Assembly (NCBI RefSeq): GCF_018139145.2
Contig: NC_059487.1
Location: 7,275,792 to 7,339,791 of the forward strand
DNA length: 64,000 nucleotides
From: Gymnogyps californianus
Taxonomy: Eukaryota > Chordata > Aves > Accipitriformes > Cathartidae
Direction: 5' to 3'
The position numbers and the translations under genes were made by a program. The notes beneath the pieces were generated by a model. It made no database searches and had not been told where the DNA came from. It saw only the letters and a list, made by a program, of their open reading frames with translations. Positions 17,353-32,300 of the stretch are shown here, one piece after another. Position 1 is the stretch's first letter, and each line of letters begins with the position of its first letter.

Positions 17353-20300
17353 CTTTAAAATAAAACAAACACGATTTAGTGTGTAACATTCTAGTAGGAA
17401 GTAGTTAGATATTTTTAACGGTTCCATGCAGGAAAAAACAATTGAAACACTGTGGACCACCTCTAAAAATATAGCAGGTATATCACAGAAACAATCCAAC
17501 TATGTTTGAAACTTCAACCTGTACAAAACTTGTGTATCTCTCATTAATTCTAGCTTCATTTTGGTTCTAAAGCCAGTCTTGGATCTCTTCAAGTGCAAAT
17601 CCTCTTGGGCGAGTTGAGAATGCTAGACTGTGCCTGTTAAGGTACTTGTACATATTTTTTCACTGCACAGTTTGAGAGCACCTTATGATTTTTAATAAGC
17701 TGAAGTCTCAACCTTCTTTCTTTTTAAGGGGAGAATCAGAGACAGTAACTGGCATGGCAAAGGGAACTATTTTTCATGTCTTTAAATTTGTATCTCACCT
17801 TTGGGCTCTGGCAAGTTGAGAACTGAATATCATCTTCAAGTTTTAAAGGGCGGTTTAGTAAGCAAAAAGCAATCTTAGATTTTAGTATAATGTCAGAATA
17901 AAACAAAATGTACAGATCTGTCTTGTAGTCTGCGTTGCGTTCTGACTTGCTTTTTTTGCTCACAACACATGAGGCTGTGGTTGGATAAATAGCAAGAAAA
18001 TACATGATACTCTCTCTACTCTCAGAAATTACAATCAGTTTTGTTCTTTCTGGATGGTGTGAGAGACCACTAGGGTAGCTGCTACAAGTTTAAATTTAGA
18101 CAAAACCAACATAATGGTCTCTAATTTTTAATGGCAGTTAACCATAATTGGTTTCTGCAGCTGAGCATCCACCTTTGCTCAGGTTTGAAATTGCCTTGAC
18201 CTTAATGCTCCTAGATTCCCAGAAAACGCGTACCAAGAGGTTTTGTACAGCAGTAGTTCCCTGTAAGGATGGCAGTATCATATTTCTTGCATAATTTAGA
18301 GGACTTCCCACTTAAGCATTCCATGAGAATAGATGATGATGTTAAAAAAGGTGCTGCATGCAAAAAGAGAAGTGAAGGAAAAAAGGTAAGTAAAAAGCTA
18401 ATGCTTTTCGTGAACTGCTCCCAACTCACAGTGACTTGGCAGATGATGGTCTCTTCACATCTGGCCACCTTCGACGCTGAAACTGCCTAATTTTCAAGCA
18501 GCAAAAGGAGAAAAAAGTTAACCATCACCAAGAAAACCACCAGCACTACAGTCTGGAAGATGAGCGAGGAGAAGAGTTTAGCCTGAATTTTGACTACAAA
18601 GATTAGAACATGCTGTAACATTGAAATAGAAATAGCTCCAGTGTTTCAAAGTAACTGGGGTGGAAAGATCTTGCAAATGCCATTCCAGGCAGTGCCTGTC
18701 CATGTGGTTCCCAATCCCACACTAACTCCTTTAGCATGAAGGTAGCACTTAAGAATAATAATTTAACTTTACCTGTACTGCTCGTAGCTTCCATCTTTAA
18801 GTCCTAGATGAAGAAAAATTAACAATGTTACTAACCATTGCCTGCAACAGAATAAGGTATCAGGTAAGCATAATTTAAAAAAAGACCTAAGAATATTAAC
18901 AGATTAACATGTATTGCCACGATAAATATTTCCATACATATTAACTGGAGGTGTTATTTTTGTATTTAATCCCTTATTGTAGGTAAAATAGGTTGTAAAT
19001 TGGGATAGATATCTTTGAAACTTTTCTGTAAATGTCCTTCAGTGGTGTATTTAAATGCCAAAACCTGTTGATTTCAAAATGTACAGCTCTGTGTGGTGCA
19101 TGTACTAAATAAGCCCTGAAATAATATTTTGGGCTTTGGTGGACTCAGGTAGATAACAGTATTTTTGGGGTGGTGGTCTGCAAGCTCTGAAGGATATACA
19201 TTTTTTAAAATAGCATTTCTTATGTCAACTGAATTGTACTAAGGGCTATAAGAAATGCAATTTAAAAAGAAGAAATATAAGTAACTGTACCTTTTGGTTT
19301 GCTATCATCATTGACCATTAAAAAAATAGAATCACAAGCAGTATAAAAACCAGGTCCATTGAGTAGACCCAGAGAAAATTCAAGGGATAGGAAATGACGA
19401 AACTAACCTAGACCAAGCGTAAAGGCCCATTTTGCTTTTTGGAATTTAAATCTGTAGTTACAAGAGCGCATCTTTTGGTAGCATAATGCAACCCTTCTTA
19501 GATGTGCTGTTATTTCACAACTACCTTGCACTAACACAGGGGAAAGCTGATAAAGGAGGCTAGTGCTTCAGTTATTTTTAAGCCACAAGGCTTTACCTTA
19601 CCTTACCTTACCACAAGGCTGCATGGACTGCACTGTCTCTAAAGTGTTTCTAAAAATTGTGCCTTCAGTTGGAATGCTGAAACTCAACTGCCAAACTGGT
19701 TGCCCAGAGAGGTTGTACAGTCTCCATCCTTGGAGGTTTTCAAGATGGGACTGGATAAAGCCCTGAGTAACCTGGTCTGACCTCACAGCTTACCCTGCGT
19801 TGAGCAGAAGTTTGGACTAGATGAACTCCAGAAGTCCCTTCCAACTTGAATTGTCCTGTGAGCTTGGTAGTGGCTACTAGGGTATTCTTTCCCTCTTTCA
19901 CCAGTTTTGTTCCTTCCTCATCTCCTTCCCCTGCATCTCAGCAATACTCGTCACTACACTACGTAAGTATCATTCTTCATTTAAAAAACCTTACATAGCA
20001 CAAATTGAACAAATACAAAAGTTTGAGCATGCAGCCATCGGCCTCAGTGGCACATTGCTAGTATAAATAAATACTAAAATTGTTTTGAATGATACAAGTT
20101 TCATAATGGTAAGTAAGAGCCCCGTTTCTTTGGGGGAGTTTTTGAGCGTAATAGGAGAGGCACTTACCCAGATCCATGTTCCTAGTTCTTGGATTGCATT
20201 GTTTATACCCTTTGCAGCTTCTTAGTTCCATGAGCTGGACGTGCAGTTGATTGAGAACGTCTCTATCTAGCGTATTCACTGCATTAATTAGCTGCAATAA

Positions 20301-23300
20301 ATAGGGGTTCTTGTTAGTAACTGTTGCTCTGTGGTTTGGTAACTTTCATATATGGAATACATGTGGTTTATTTGTAACAGGAAAGAAGCCAAATCATACT
20401 ATGTTAAATGATTTAGGCCTTATCTACATCCTGCACCAATACTGCGCTATTTCAAATTACCATCAATAAGGAACGCTGATGTATTTCTAGAGCTGTTCTA
20501 TGATCAGGTACCTGATACGGATCAGTATTGAGATCAAAATACTCCAAAAATCCAGTAGCAAATTCACAAAACAGGAAGTTGTGGGTCTCGTTGATTGTCC
20601 TCAAACACCAGTATGTGTTGTTGTTGGCACTGGTACAGGCACAAAAAGGGCCCACTGCAAATTGAAGAGTTATAAAGACATAAGCTACATGCTGCTGTCT
20701 TTAGCACTGTTTATTACTTTCTGTTTATGGCATTACTTTATTCATAGCCAGTTTCTCTCTCTCTCTCACTCCTGAGCTCTAAAGCAGAGAATGCCTTCCA
20801 GCATCAGCTTCTTGTTCTATGCATACCTAACCCACACGACACGGTTAATTTAAGCAACATCTTGGCTAGTTGCTTTCCCTGTCTTCTCTGGTTGGGAAAC
20901 ATTCCAGATGGTGAGATACTACACATAATTGTACTGTACACAATATCTGTAGGTTTTTATTTGCAGTTGGTTTTGGTTTTAACTCCCTTGCCTTTTGTGC
21001 AAGGATAATGCCAACACTGAAACAGAGATTGTTTAGTATGAGGAAGACTGCGTGGCTTTGGCTACATAGCTAGTGATATTGATAACTTCTAGTAACCCAG
21101 CATCCTAGCCCAGCCTAGCCAGTACCCGCCTACCTATTACTTAGGTTAAAGTATCCTTACGTGTCCACAGGGGAGCAGTTTGCCAGTGTTGGTTGTCATG
21201 GGTGAAGCAGGTCAGACCAGGCATGCTGCACGTGTCGTTATTTTTTATTCTCTTAAGCAGTTTGCGCAGTTTCTTCTTTCGCCTTTGCTCTCTAAGCAGC
21301 CACAGCCTGTCTTTCTCCTGTAGGGCTTTCCTGCACACATGAAACATTAGGGTCATGCAGACTCTGTTATACTTGAACACACCTAAAAAAAATGAAGCAG
21401 CTAATAAAATAAGCAGCTTTGAGGGAAAGAAAGAACTGGTATTTTTTAATTAAATGGCTTCTCTTCCAAATGGCTCTGGATATGACTCTGCAATTCAATG
21501 GCACTGAAAAAAAAAAAAGCAGCCAAAGGGGCTTGCTTATAGGCTTGCCTGAAGTCTGTGATGTGACATTTCCCAAAGCAGGAACCTTATCTCAGAACTT
21601 ACAAGCATTTCAACATGGGCTTAGTTCCTTGCCAAGGTGTCTGTGTATTTATTCTTTTTAATACAGGATGAAATAGTACTACTTTTGCTTAGTTTGTAAC
21701 TGGTGTGCATGGACCAAATGTTAATGTCTTTGCATTCCCCCTTTCAAAGGAACAGGCTTTCACTTACTTGAAAGGATGAAGACTAGATCCCTTGTGCCTC
21801 AGTTTGCTTTTGTGTTTTGAATGGTAACTGGAAAATAAAAACACCATCGTTGATGAACAACAGAAAGACAATTGCTCCTGTTCATACCACACTATCATAC
21901 TGGATTTGAAGCAGATTTAATCCAGTGTCATTTCTCCCTTCAATTTATTCATTCAGGGTATGTGGTGAATACAAAGCAGCCTTGCTAGACTGGATCAGGC
22001 ACTTCTGAGCCTTGTTCTGCGTCTATCTTTCCTTAGCTCAATTGTGCATAGTGACATCTGGTGCTCTAATACTGTATTGCAATATGTATCCACAGATTCT
22101 TCCAGCTACAATTTTCAATTCTAGTTGTCATTGGTTCTTGTTTCCCTACATGGGGCAGATAAAATCAATTGATTTATAATTCCATTACAGCATTTCTTCA
22201 ACTGGATATTCACTAATTTGTTCAGATGCCAAGATGACAAGCTTATACCGCCTTCCTGCTGTTTTCCTTCTGAAAGAATAGTCCCAGTTGTACTTCGTAG
22301 GGTTGGTTTTTTTCTTCATTGTTACTAGTTGGAAAGTTCCAGGAAAACTTTAACAAGATGCATGGAACTGTCCCAGCAATAGTAGTGTCTAATATATTCT
22401 GAGTTATGGAGGGTGTAAGCAGACACACATTCAGAGCTGTTTTGGCTCTGTCTCCAGAAACTCTTGCAAGATTTTTCAGAAATTTCCTTTCTGTGTAGTT
22501 TGCAACGTTAAAAAAAGACAAAACAGCCTTAGTCAATGGCAATATTTTCCAACTGATACAGTTCATTATACTACCCACACAAATCAGCAAAGACAAACTA
22601 AGTTCAATAAATCTTATTTTCTAAACAGTACATCAGAATTACATTAGCTGTCAGACTAAAATTCCCTTCAAAACAAATCTTAAATTATTAACGCTACTGG
22701 GAGCTTTAATAAATTTAATCCTTCTAGCAAATTAACAAAATAAAGTTATTAAAGAACTACCTATCTTCAGTCAATTTTTTTTATCTTGCACAGATACTGG
22801 GTATTTCATTAACTAATCCTACCTGCTAAATCCTAATTCAAGGCAATTCTGCAAACACTTAAACATATAGAACTCAGATGAATAACTTCATTGATTTCAG
22901 TGGGATTATTAATCTGAATAATGCTATGCACAAATATAAGTGCTTCCTATATTGGGCCTGAAAAATATAACATTCTTTACATTTACTATAAAACATTCAC
23001 TAATAAGAATAACTTCATTGTTACAGTATATATTAAACAAACTTAGTTGTTAACATCAGTTTTGAAAGCAGTGGATTATAAAACAATATAAACTTTTTGG
23101 AGATTTGCCATTTAGAATGATACTGATTTCATTTTAAACACTTTTTGCCATGGGTTCCACGTATGGGTTGACATAACCCAAGAAATTTATGTTCTCCGTA
23201 TTCTAGTGATCTGTTGCCGAAGCTATATTGCAGAATCCACATGGGCCACGACGACTATGTACCTCATGTCTGCGGAGTACGTTGCACCTCCAAGGATTTA

Positions 23301-26300
23301 AGTGTTATGCTCAAAAACTCATTCCGTTATACCAAGGAGGCACAGAAGTATCGTCCGTACCCTCTCATAGAGGCTACTTAGGTAAAGCTGCTTTAGCCAC
23401 AGATAATAGCACGGCTGCCTTGTGTTTTTGAGTGCATTCAAGTACAGCTTTTTTTGTGATACTCATACTGCTACTGCCACTGTGGCTGCTGTACTCCTCG
23501 TGACACCTGGCTCACAGCAGCCTCAGAGATTGCTCTGTGATCAGTATGATCACGAGAAGCTGCTCCTGGTTTCTTTCTGAACAGCTTTCTTGGGGGCAAA
23601 TTCTGTTTACGTTAACATTTGACTTTGAAAGATTTTCTGCTGTGCTTATTTGCAGAGCAAGGGCTTGCTTGCTCCCCTTCTTGCTTGAACCTTCTTTCCA
23701 TGGGCTGATCCTACAGCCATTTTGCAAGTATTTGGCTATATGAGAAACCAACTATGCACAGACCTTAATGCATAATCACTACTTTAGTATTGCCTGTTGC
23801 ACTTAAAATTCACAAATCATCTGCACTAGGGCAAAAAAGATCTTGTGCACTCAGTCAGTGGTGGTTACAAAAATACAGTTACTCTGCACCAACTGTTAAA
23901 TTCCTGCTTCTCCCACCTGGCGTAGCTGCTAAATATTGCAGTGATTGTATCCTATGAGATAATACATCCAGCCTTGAAAAAATTGAATGGGAAGAAATTC
24001 CCATCTCCCCACCCTATGATTTCATATGCTTTACACACTATTCTTTTTAAAACACATTTGTGTAACACTGCACCATATTGACAATTTGCCCTTGTAGAAA
24101 ACAAGTTTTCAGAAAAAAGCCTGCAGCTTAAAATACAATCTCCGGTATCTAATAGCAGCATCTTCAATACAAGAGCATAACTAACTGGTTTATAAGCCAT
24201 GTTGCACGTCCTGTTACATGATCACCACTTGACACAGAGGCAATTAAACTCCTGCCTGGCAGAAGGTGGGCCTTGTACTTCTGCAGCAGTCCAACTCCCC
24301 CAGAAAGCGTTATACAAGAGTATAGTAAGTAGGCAACCACTTAACAAAACACATTCTGATCTCTCCTGTGAAGACATAAATCAGCTACAGTTGCACACTA
24401 CAAATAATTACTCTGAAGTACACAAGAAATACCTTATCTTGTTACAATCACACTCTTCAGGTCGCTTCTTCTTCAGATGACCTCTCACCTCCCTCAGGTT
24501 TTTTATTTTATTTTGCAAAGTTTCAATCTAAAAAAAGTAAAGATACAGGTTAAAAAAAAAAAATACAGCAGGATTTAGTCTTATTCTAACCTTCTCAAAC
24601 CCATTCCATTGTCACCAAATGCTTTCTCTTCACCACCTCCCATGACTCCCACCACTAACAAGCATTTTCAGATTATCTGCCTTTCCAAAAGGAAACTACA
24701 GCAGGAGGAAACCTTGCTGGTACAGTTTGCCTGCTTTGATTACTGAACGTGAAAGCGGAACATGGCACTGGGGGAATGGGAGGGCACACAGCCTCAGGTA
24801 GACAACCACTCCTGGTTCCATTGTGATTTTTCCTCTTGTGCTCTACAGCACATTTGCAAGGGGAGAAAGGTTACTCAAAGGAAAATGAAGCCCTTAAATT
24901 TCAGCCTGTTATGAACCTGAGAAGGGGATGGGGAGGGAGTGCTCTGAAGTCTCCTCTTCAGAGCTTCTGAAAAAGAAAAGCAGCAAGGCATAGCAGTCTG
25001 CATGGCATGGTATTTTGCATGGCAGTCTTTAGCAACGTCTGGCCACACGGGATATGGATTAGCAGTTAATTGTGCCACCCACACAGTTTATTTTTAACTG
25101 CTGATTTTTTTCAGTAAATGAAACTCCTGCTTTTGTTCAGTCTAGCTCACACACAGCATGGCCCATTTCCACTCAGATGGGTATTACAGGCTTCTACCTC
25201 AGTTCTTTACACAGCAGAAAAAACCAAAGTAATCCAGTCTGAACAACAAAGTCACTGCAAAACTACCATTAGACATCAGTGACCATAAGTCTAGTGGAAG
25301 CATATGGCTGCTGAAGCATAGACATGACAGAGTGTTCTAGAAAAAACACACAAAGAATCCAGCCCTGTGACCCTAAATCAGGAACATAACAGAACAGAAG
25401 TGAGCTCTCATTTTCTGTGGCACTCATATAGCCTATATTTTCTGAAGAAAAAAGAATTATAAGAGTATGGTGATATTGAAATTGCCCTTTTTTAATCCTA
25501 GCAGAGCTAATAAGTTTTTCAGTATCTATCTGCCTTGCTACATGTCAATCTGTACCATAAAAGGGGGCCAACAAGTTCTTGCATAGGACTGTGCTGTGAA
25601 TTCATGTAATTTGGTAAGAGATTACAGGAGGTCCTTTCTTTATGCTTTTCTTTGGCATTTCTTCCACGATTATCTGGTCCTTAGAAGACTGCCTCTTTCA
25701 TACACAACACGTGTGAAGGGTTTGAGCTTATATTCTTCAATATTAGTGACAAAAATGTCAGATGAAGTTTTACAGGCAAATTTCATACGGCAAATTATCT
25801 CCAGGTTCTTCATATACACAAGCCTAAGAAAAACCAATTCAATTCCAAAGTGCAAGGGTTAAGAAAAACACAAGCAAGCAAAATAAATAATTCTAGAAGC
25901 ACTGAAACTAATGAAGCTCGCTATTCCTTGGGCTTATATTTGACAGTTGAAGGCCTCTTTTTGAGAGGTACATTGGGGAGCAGGGCTAATAAGATGTGAA
26001 AAAAGATCCAGATGAAGTTTTTCCCAGGATGGGGACACTTATAAGTCTCTCATTTATCTCATAAGGCTTATGACATTTCTCAGCTGTCCCTTCAGTTGCA
26101 GTTCTTTCCTCCACTCAGCATCTTGTCTTCACAAACTTGTAATAACTTCATTATCTCTGAAATATCTATTCTGAAATCAGCCAGCAAGTTCAAAAGGTTC
26201 CAGGGAGGGACAAAGACACTCAGAGGCAGACGGACACAAACACAGTCAGCATGATCCTACCAGCCCACAGAAAACCATGCTAAAAACACACACTGAAAAT

Positions 26301-29300
26301 GCATGACTGATAACTTCACTGACCTCGTGGTCAATATGAAGTTTATGGTCCTTCCAAGCTTGCAGTGACCTGTACAGATCTGTGTCACACTGAACGGTAT
26401 CATTCTCCAGGATATAGCACCTTGGCACAGAAAAGCAAACATTGTTTATTATAGTGGATACTCACATACAGAGCAGTGCAAACAGCTGGTTTTAATAACA
26501 CAACTCCAGGAGAGATGAGAAGCCAGATTGGAAATGACATGCAGAATTCAAAAAACACAATGTTCATTCAAGAGAATAAGAGTGTGCTATGAGCCAGGAA
26601 AGAAGTTTGGGTTTGAGTTGCCATGGAAATTTTTCAGCAGTAGAAAAATTGAAGGAGAATATTCTTATCAAGCAGAACCTGTTGACTGCTTAATTTCCAT
26701 ATGTAAATTGTGCTGCACAGAGTTCTTGCTTATTCATTAGGCTGTCTACATAAATAATCTCTACTAACTACCAAGCACTGAAAGCATTACTCAGAAGCAA
26801 TTTCACAATGCATAATTAAGTGATACAGGGGTAGGGGCAAGGATAAAGTACTTCTTTATAAGATGTATTACTATGGGAGTGGAGGAGAAACAAACAAATT
26901 TTGCTATTTTCCACAAAAGGGATAAAATTTTTCAAAGATATCTCCCGTACTTCAAAGGCAAGATACCCTCTGACAATTTTAGGTGCTTATGTTTCACTAA
27001 GTTCTAATGCAATCCAGGTTTTAAAATTCTTTCAAAAACAAACAAACCAACCAACAACCCCGCTTGACAGATTTACCTGAGAAGTTTATTAGGGGTCAAC
27101 AAATGCCATGTAGTATTTTCGAATGCTTGTTTAAATTAAAGCTGAGTATTTTCAATACTCCTTTATTTTCTTTAAACCACTTCATGCATGTTGTCCCACT
27201 GCCTTCTTTTCTGCAACTGTTCCTGGGGACTCCCCATGAATTATGCACAACCTTCCTGACAGTTCCTTGTATGGATCTGAGATTCACCCAGTAAGGCAGC
27301 AAAAATCAATTTAACTTGTTCCAGAAGAAAAGCACAAATAGTGATTTATGGGTCCTGAACATTCAGGAGAGCTGGGGTAAGAGGGCACAATTCTCTGATG
27401 TCAACTTAGCTACTTCTCCTTGTATTAGCGAGTCGCTAACCCTGTAAACAGAAGTCAAATGGAAACCACAGATTTCAACAGCAGCTAACTGGCTCATGCA
27501 TGTTTACATGAGCTAGTCATTAAACAATTTAATGCACGTAATCAATAATGATTGGTGGATTTTCTGATAATTCACAAGCGGAAACGGTGACTAAACTAAT
27601 TAAGTACAGTTGAAGATACACCATCAGTCCCTAGACTTGCACACTGCGGAAAAGATTTTCAGCTATTAGAGTGCCCAGACAATTCCCTCACCTCTCTCTC
27701 AATATGTTCCATTTCCCAATGCTCCTGGTCCATCCAACTTCATTCATAATACAGATTTTCCTTTCCTAGCACTGGCTACAGAAAGCTCTGAGAGGCTGCT
27801 TCCTCCCTTAGGACTGATTCAGTGTTTGAAATCCAAAGCAACCAATGACATGAAACTAGGTCACACTCCACTTAGAGCTTTTGGTCTTCAGACAGGCCAG
27901 GTTACCCACTGCACACTGAGATTTCCATGGGTAGAGCCTTTCCTGGTTTCACACTGGTGTACACACAACCGTTGCAAACAGTTTTGCTTGTCCTCAGTGG
28001 AAACATGCACTGATTAGCGATTGCTGTCTCCAAAGCGCAGAAGACATAAAAGCACTGCTGTGGTTCTTCAGTAGCTTCATGCCCCTCTGTACATGACAAA
28101 ACTAAAACAAACCCAAAAGCTGTTGTACAGATGAGAATAAGAATTTTAGTGAAGCTAGACTGGGTATCCAAAAGGGACACAATGTGCTTATCACAAGGTA
28201 ACACATCCATTTATGTAAAGCAGCCACCTAAGCAGCAAAAGCTTTTAGAAATATGCCATGTGCACTCACCTGTGAGTCACTTTTATTAGGTTAGGGGCTG
28301 TATACTCTGCAATGCCACCAGTGCCACTGTATTCCCCCACGTCTTTATCTTCCTCCTCACGAAGAATAGCCCTCTGCATCTTGTGCCGCTTGGTGATGTT
28401 TCTTGGTAAGACAGGTTGGTATCCATCCTCTAAACCCAAGTTATAAATGGCTCCATCCAGCTCAACAGATACAGAACGGATCGAGCGATTCCGGATATAG
28501 CTTGGTTTGTATTCTGCATGGAAAAGGAAGTGAAAGGGATTAAAAGGGGGAGAAACAGCATGTTACAATTTGGTCCTCTTTGTGGCTCTTGGGAGAAAAA
28601 AACCAGCCCATACTGTGACATTTGGAATTAACTGCATGACAAATGGTGTTTGTTGCAACTGTCCTCTGAGCTGCTGCTTCATTACCTTTTGCATGGACAG
28701 ATGGATACCTTAGGGTATGAGAGAGAGGGCAGATATAATGCAAATGCACAGGGATGGCAGAGGGGAAAGAAAATGTACTTGTCCAATATCGCTTTGAGAA
28801 CAAACAGCTCATTCAAAGAGACTCTGCTCTTCCTCCCAAGATTCACTAGATGGCAGTAAGACCTTGAAAAACTAACCATGACAGTTCACAGACAGCAAGG
28901 TCTTAGCTCATCCTTACAGACGAGTTCTCTATTGTTTTCTACTGTCCACCGTACAATGCTCCACCGCTAGGATTCCTGCAATACTTGTCCCAAGTATTCC
29001 TAGTGTTCAACCTGAGCCTTTTCTCAACTCTATGCTCATTCTTCAAGGTAAGATGCTTGATTTTTTCGGGAGGGATTAATATCTGAATCTTTACTTTTAT
29101 CCACATCTAAATCTTTTCTTCGCAATTATTTTCCTGATGTGCAGACCAGTCAGTGAGTTCCTACATGAAGCACCACCCTCCAGTGCTATGCACTCCCTCA
29201 GACTTTGCTTCTGCATTTGCAGCCCAAAGGCAAAATAAAACATTTGCTACGAATTGTCACTACGCAGTATGAGATTCTCATTGATCTTTTCACCATTACT

Positions 29301-32300
29301 GCTTTCCAAAGTTCTCTGTCCCGGCCCAAATCCCCAGAGCTCCTCTTCGGTTTGGTCTGGAATTGCACAAATATATCCTAGTTATGGAGTCTAAACCCAT
29401 ATCTAAACTTCCCTACTGCATGATGGGATCCATCTCTGACCATATTTCCTGCTCACTGCCAACGACTGCTGAGAGTCACTCATTACACTAAGCATAACCA
29501 TCTCATTCCTTCAGAAAAAAGTACAACCTAAGTACCATAGCCTCTCTTCTCCTCCCTGCCCAGTGCCTGAGTCTTTGCTCTGTATCCGTGGTTTGGAGTC
29601 ATCTAAGACATTACTGGAAACAATTGAGTCCTTTGGCTCCTCCAGTCACCTCTCCTTTACACAGAGCTGAAACACAAAGCACATCTCACAAGAACGGGAC
29701 TTCTTTCTGCAATCTGATAAGGGGAAAACTCAACCAGTGTGCCAAATGAGAAGACCAATCTTTCTTGCAACCCAAGCTCCACAGAAAAGCCAACTTTCTC
29801 TATGGGATAATCTCCCCAGCAAAACAAGCTGGGGGTGGGGGGCAGAATGGGATGTAGAACAACCAAAATTGACAAAAGAAATATTCATGTCAATTGGCAT
29901 GCTTTGGCATTAAACGCAGAGTGACTTTTTTCAAGAAGCTGTACGTTAATTCCAAATGGATCGCAAGGTCTCAAAAGCCATTTTGCAGACTGTGGGAAGA
30001 GAAATAAACAGCTCCTCCCACCTGAAACTGGTCCAAGCACTATTTTCTTGTCAGCGCCACACACAGAAAGTAGAATACCAGCTGGATTATCTGGCTTTGC
30101 ACATTTTCCACCTGTGGTTCAAAGTTTATTGCTGATATTAAGCCAGGTGAGTCACTGCTGAAGGAAAAAAAAAAAAACAAACCCAAAAGACCAACCCTAT
30201 TTCAGGCACCCATTCAGGAAATGTTTGACTAAATGAGAAGAAAACTCCCATCTTTTCAGAAGTAGGAGGAAGTTCCAAAAAGCTACACCCTAACAATTAT
30301 ATTCAAAGTACAAACTCCCATTTCTTTAATTGTTCCCTCATTTCATCTTGTTAAGCTCAGCCAGCTAACAATTTACCTTCCTTCCAAGTCTAATATGCCA
30401 ATCCAGCACACTGGACCTCAGCAGATAGCTGCAGGGAACTGTCATCTACACACGTCCCTGAAGAATTAGAAGCCAGGAGTTACTCCTCCCTTGCAGCCAA
30501 ACTAACCCAGCCTTGCAACGAACAAATTGGTCTGGAGTGAGACAGCTCATGAAGGACTTGTATCGCTTTATCACAATGTGCTATCCATAGTGCTGGCTCA
30601 GCGCTGTGATTAGTACCAAACTCCATTACTTTCAGAGGAAGTGGTTAAAATATTTAATCAGATCAATATTCATCTATGCTGTGCTCTTCCACCTGCAAAG
30701 TGCACTGCAGGCATAAATACCAATGTCTAATTACTTATTAGTTGATCCTCCCCCAGGTTTAAGTTTTACTCTCCAATTCATTTACCTGTGTACACAACGC
30801 ACAAACAAAGTAGATCTAGGGCTGTTAAATATTTGGCCCAAAACACCTATACTCCCTTTTTCATGTTATTAAGGTTTGGCCTTGGTAAGCTCTATGAGTC
30901 CTAGTACCTCTCTTCCTCTGATCTTACAGAAGCCAGCTGTCTTATAGATAGTACTCCTAAAAAGTCGCATCCTCAGAATTGAGTCTGGAAATGGAGTCCG
31001 GAGAAATTTAAGCTTAAGAAAGCTAACTACATTTCAGTGCCCCACTCATCCACCTTTGTCGTCTTGGACCACCTGACAAGCATGCTTGTCTTCGCTGGAG
31101 CCTGAAAGGAAGTATGCTGTTCTGGTCCAGATTTCCCCAGACAGTCTAGAGACTCAAATATACCTGATTTTTTACAACTATTTTTTTGTAGCATCTCAGA
31201 TTTCAACACTGTCTAGTGAAAGCACGAACTGCAGTATCCAAAATTATTATCCAACTGAATAAAGCAAGGCAATGTTGTATTATAAAATCATGAACTTGAT
31301 ACCTGACATAAACATGCCCAGCCTTTGGGTTTATATTTAACTCTCCTCACATCCTCATCACTCAAGCCTTATTACTTATTTTGCAGTTGCCAAATTCATG
31401 ATTTAACACTCAGATCATTTGGAAATTATAGTTCTCTCAGGGATAACTGAGAGGACTGTAACCAACTATAACTACTATATGGCATTTTCCCCAAAGCAGG
31501 GGCATGACTGCTCAGCAGGAACATTGCAGAAGACAGAGAACTCTTGGTCTTCCCTGTTGACACTTACTCTACGTAGGTATTTTGGATCTGACGTACTTTC
31601 CAGCATCACAATGACAACAGTATAAGCCAGTATGCAAGGATTCTGCTTCTACATGTGCCACGAGGAAAATATCCACCACTAGCCTCATGAATTCCTGCTT
31701 GACATTTCCCAGTAATGTCTATATATTTTCCAGAATTTTGTAGAGAAGCAGCATTTTTTTCTGTAACACCAAAGTAAAATTAGGCACTTTGAAGTCAAAT
31801 TTTTGAAAGTATCTCTACTGTCTAGAAACACAGATAAAGGTTTAGAGGTGTTTTTTCTTGGGCATTATGTACCTAGGGATTTCTAGAAATCTGATTTTGA
31901 ATCTGTGTCCTTAGATATTTCAAAGAGGAAAAAAAACCCAACTCAAAAAACTTTTTTACATCCAGTTTCTCACAACTGCCATTAAAAATTATACTTCAAA
32001 TGCATTATCTTTAAAGTAACTGATGTTCAGGTTTAGGTTTTGGGTTTTTTTTTTTTAATAACAAAGAAGGTCGTTTTGCTCCAGCACTGAGACTACCTCA
32101 AAAGAAAAATGAACGACATGAAAATTGGAATAACAATGCACTAGCCCCTTTGTACACACTTCTTGTTGTTTACAAATCAGTGTGGCCTATCATCATTTCT
32201 CTACATGCAGCTTAATAACTCCTTTAATCACATGCACTTGTTCATCACAGGAAGAGATCAAATCCACAGCAAGAAAAACATAATAGACCACAACACAGCC

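Larger units (their letters stand above)
18804..20167 (-). other. SULF2 intron with CR1 fragment
   Basis: Between GTAAGT and CATCTAG. It carries the CR1 3' end at about 19668-19866 and a short CCTTA tandem near 19593-19612. Confidence 0.85.

Noticed and set aside
22243..22596. 117-codon sense frame in a SULF2 intron
   Set aside because: No similarity to SULF2, exons on both sides already join in phase, and no other homology recognised.
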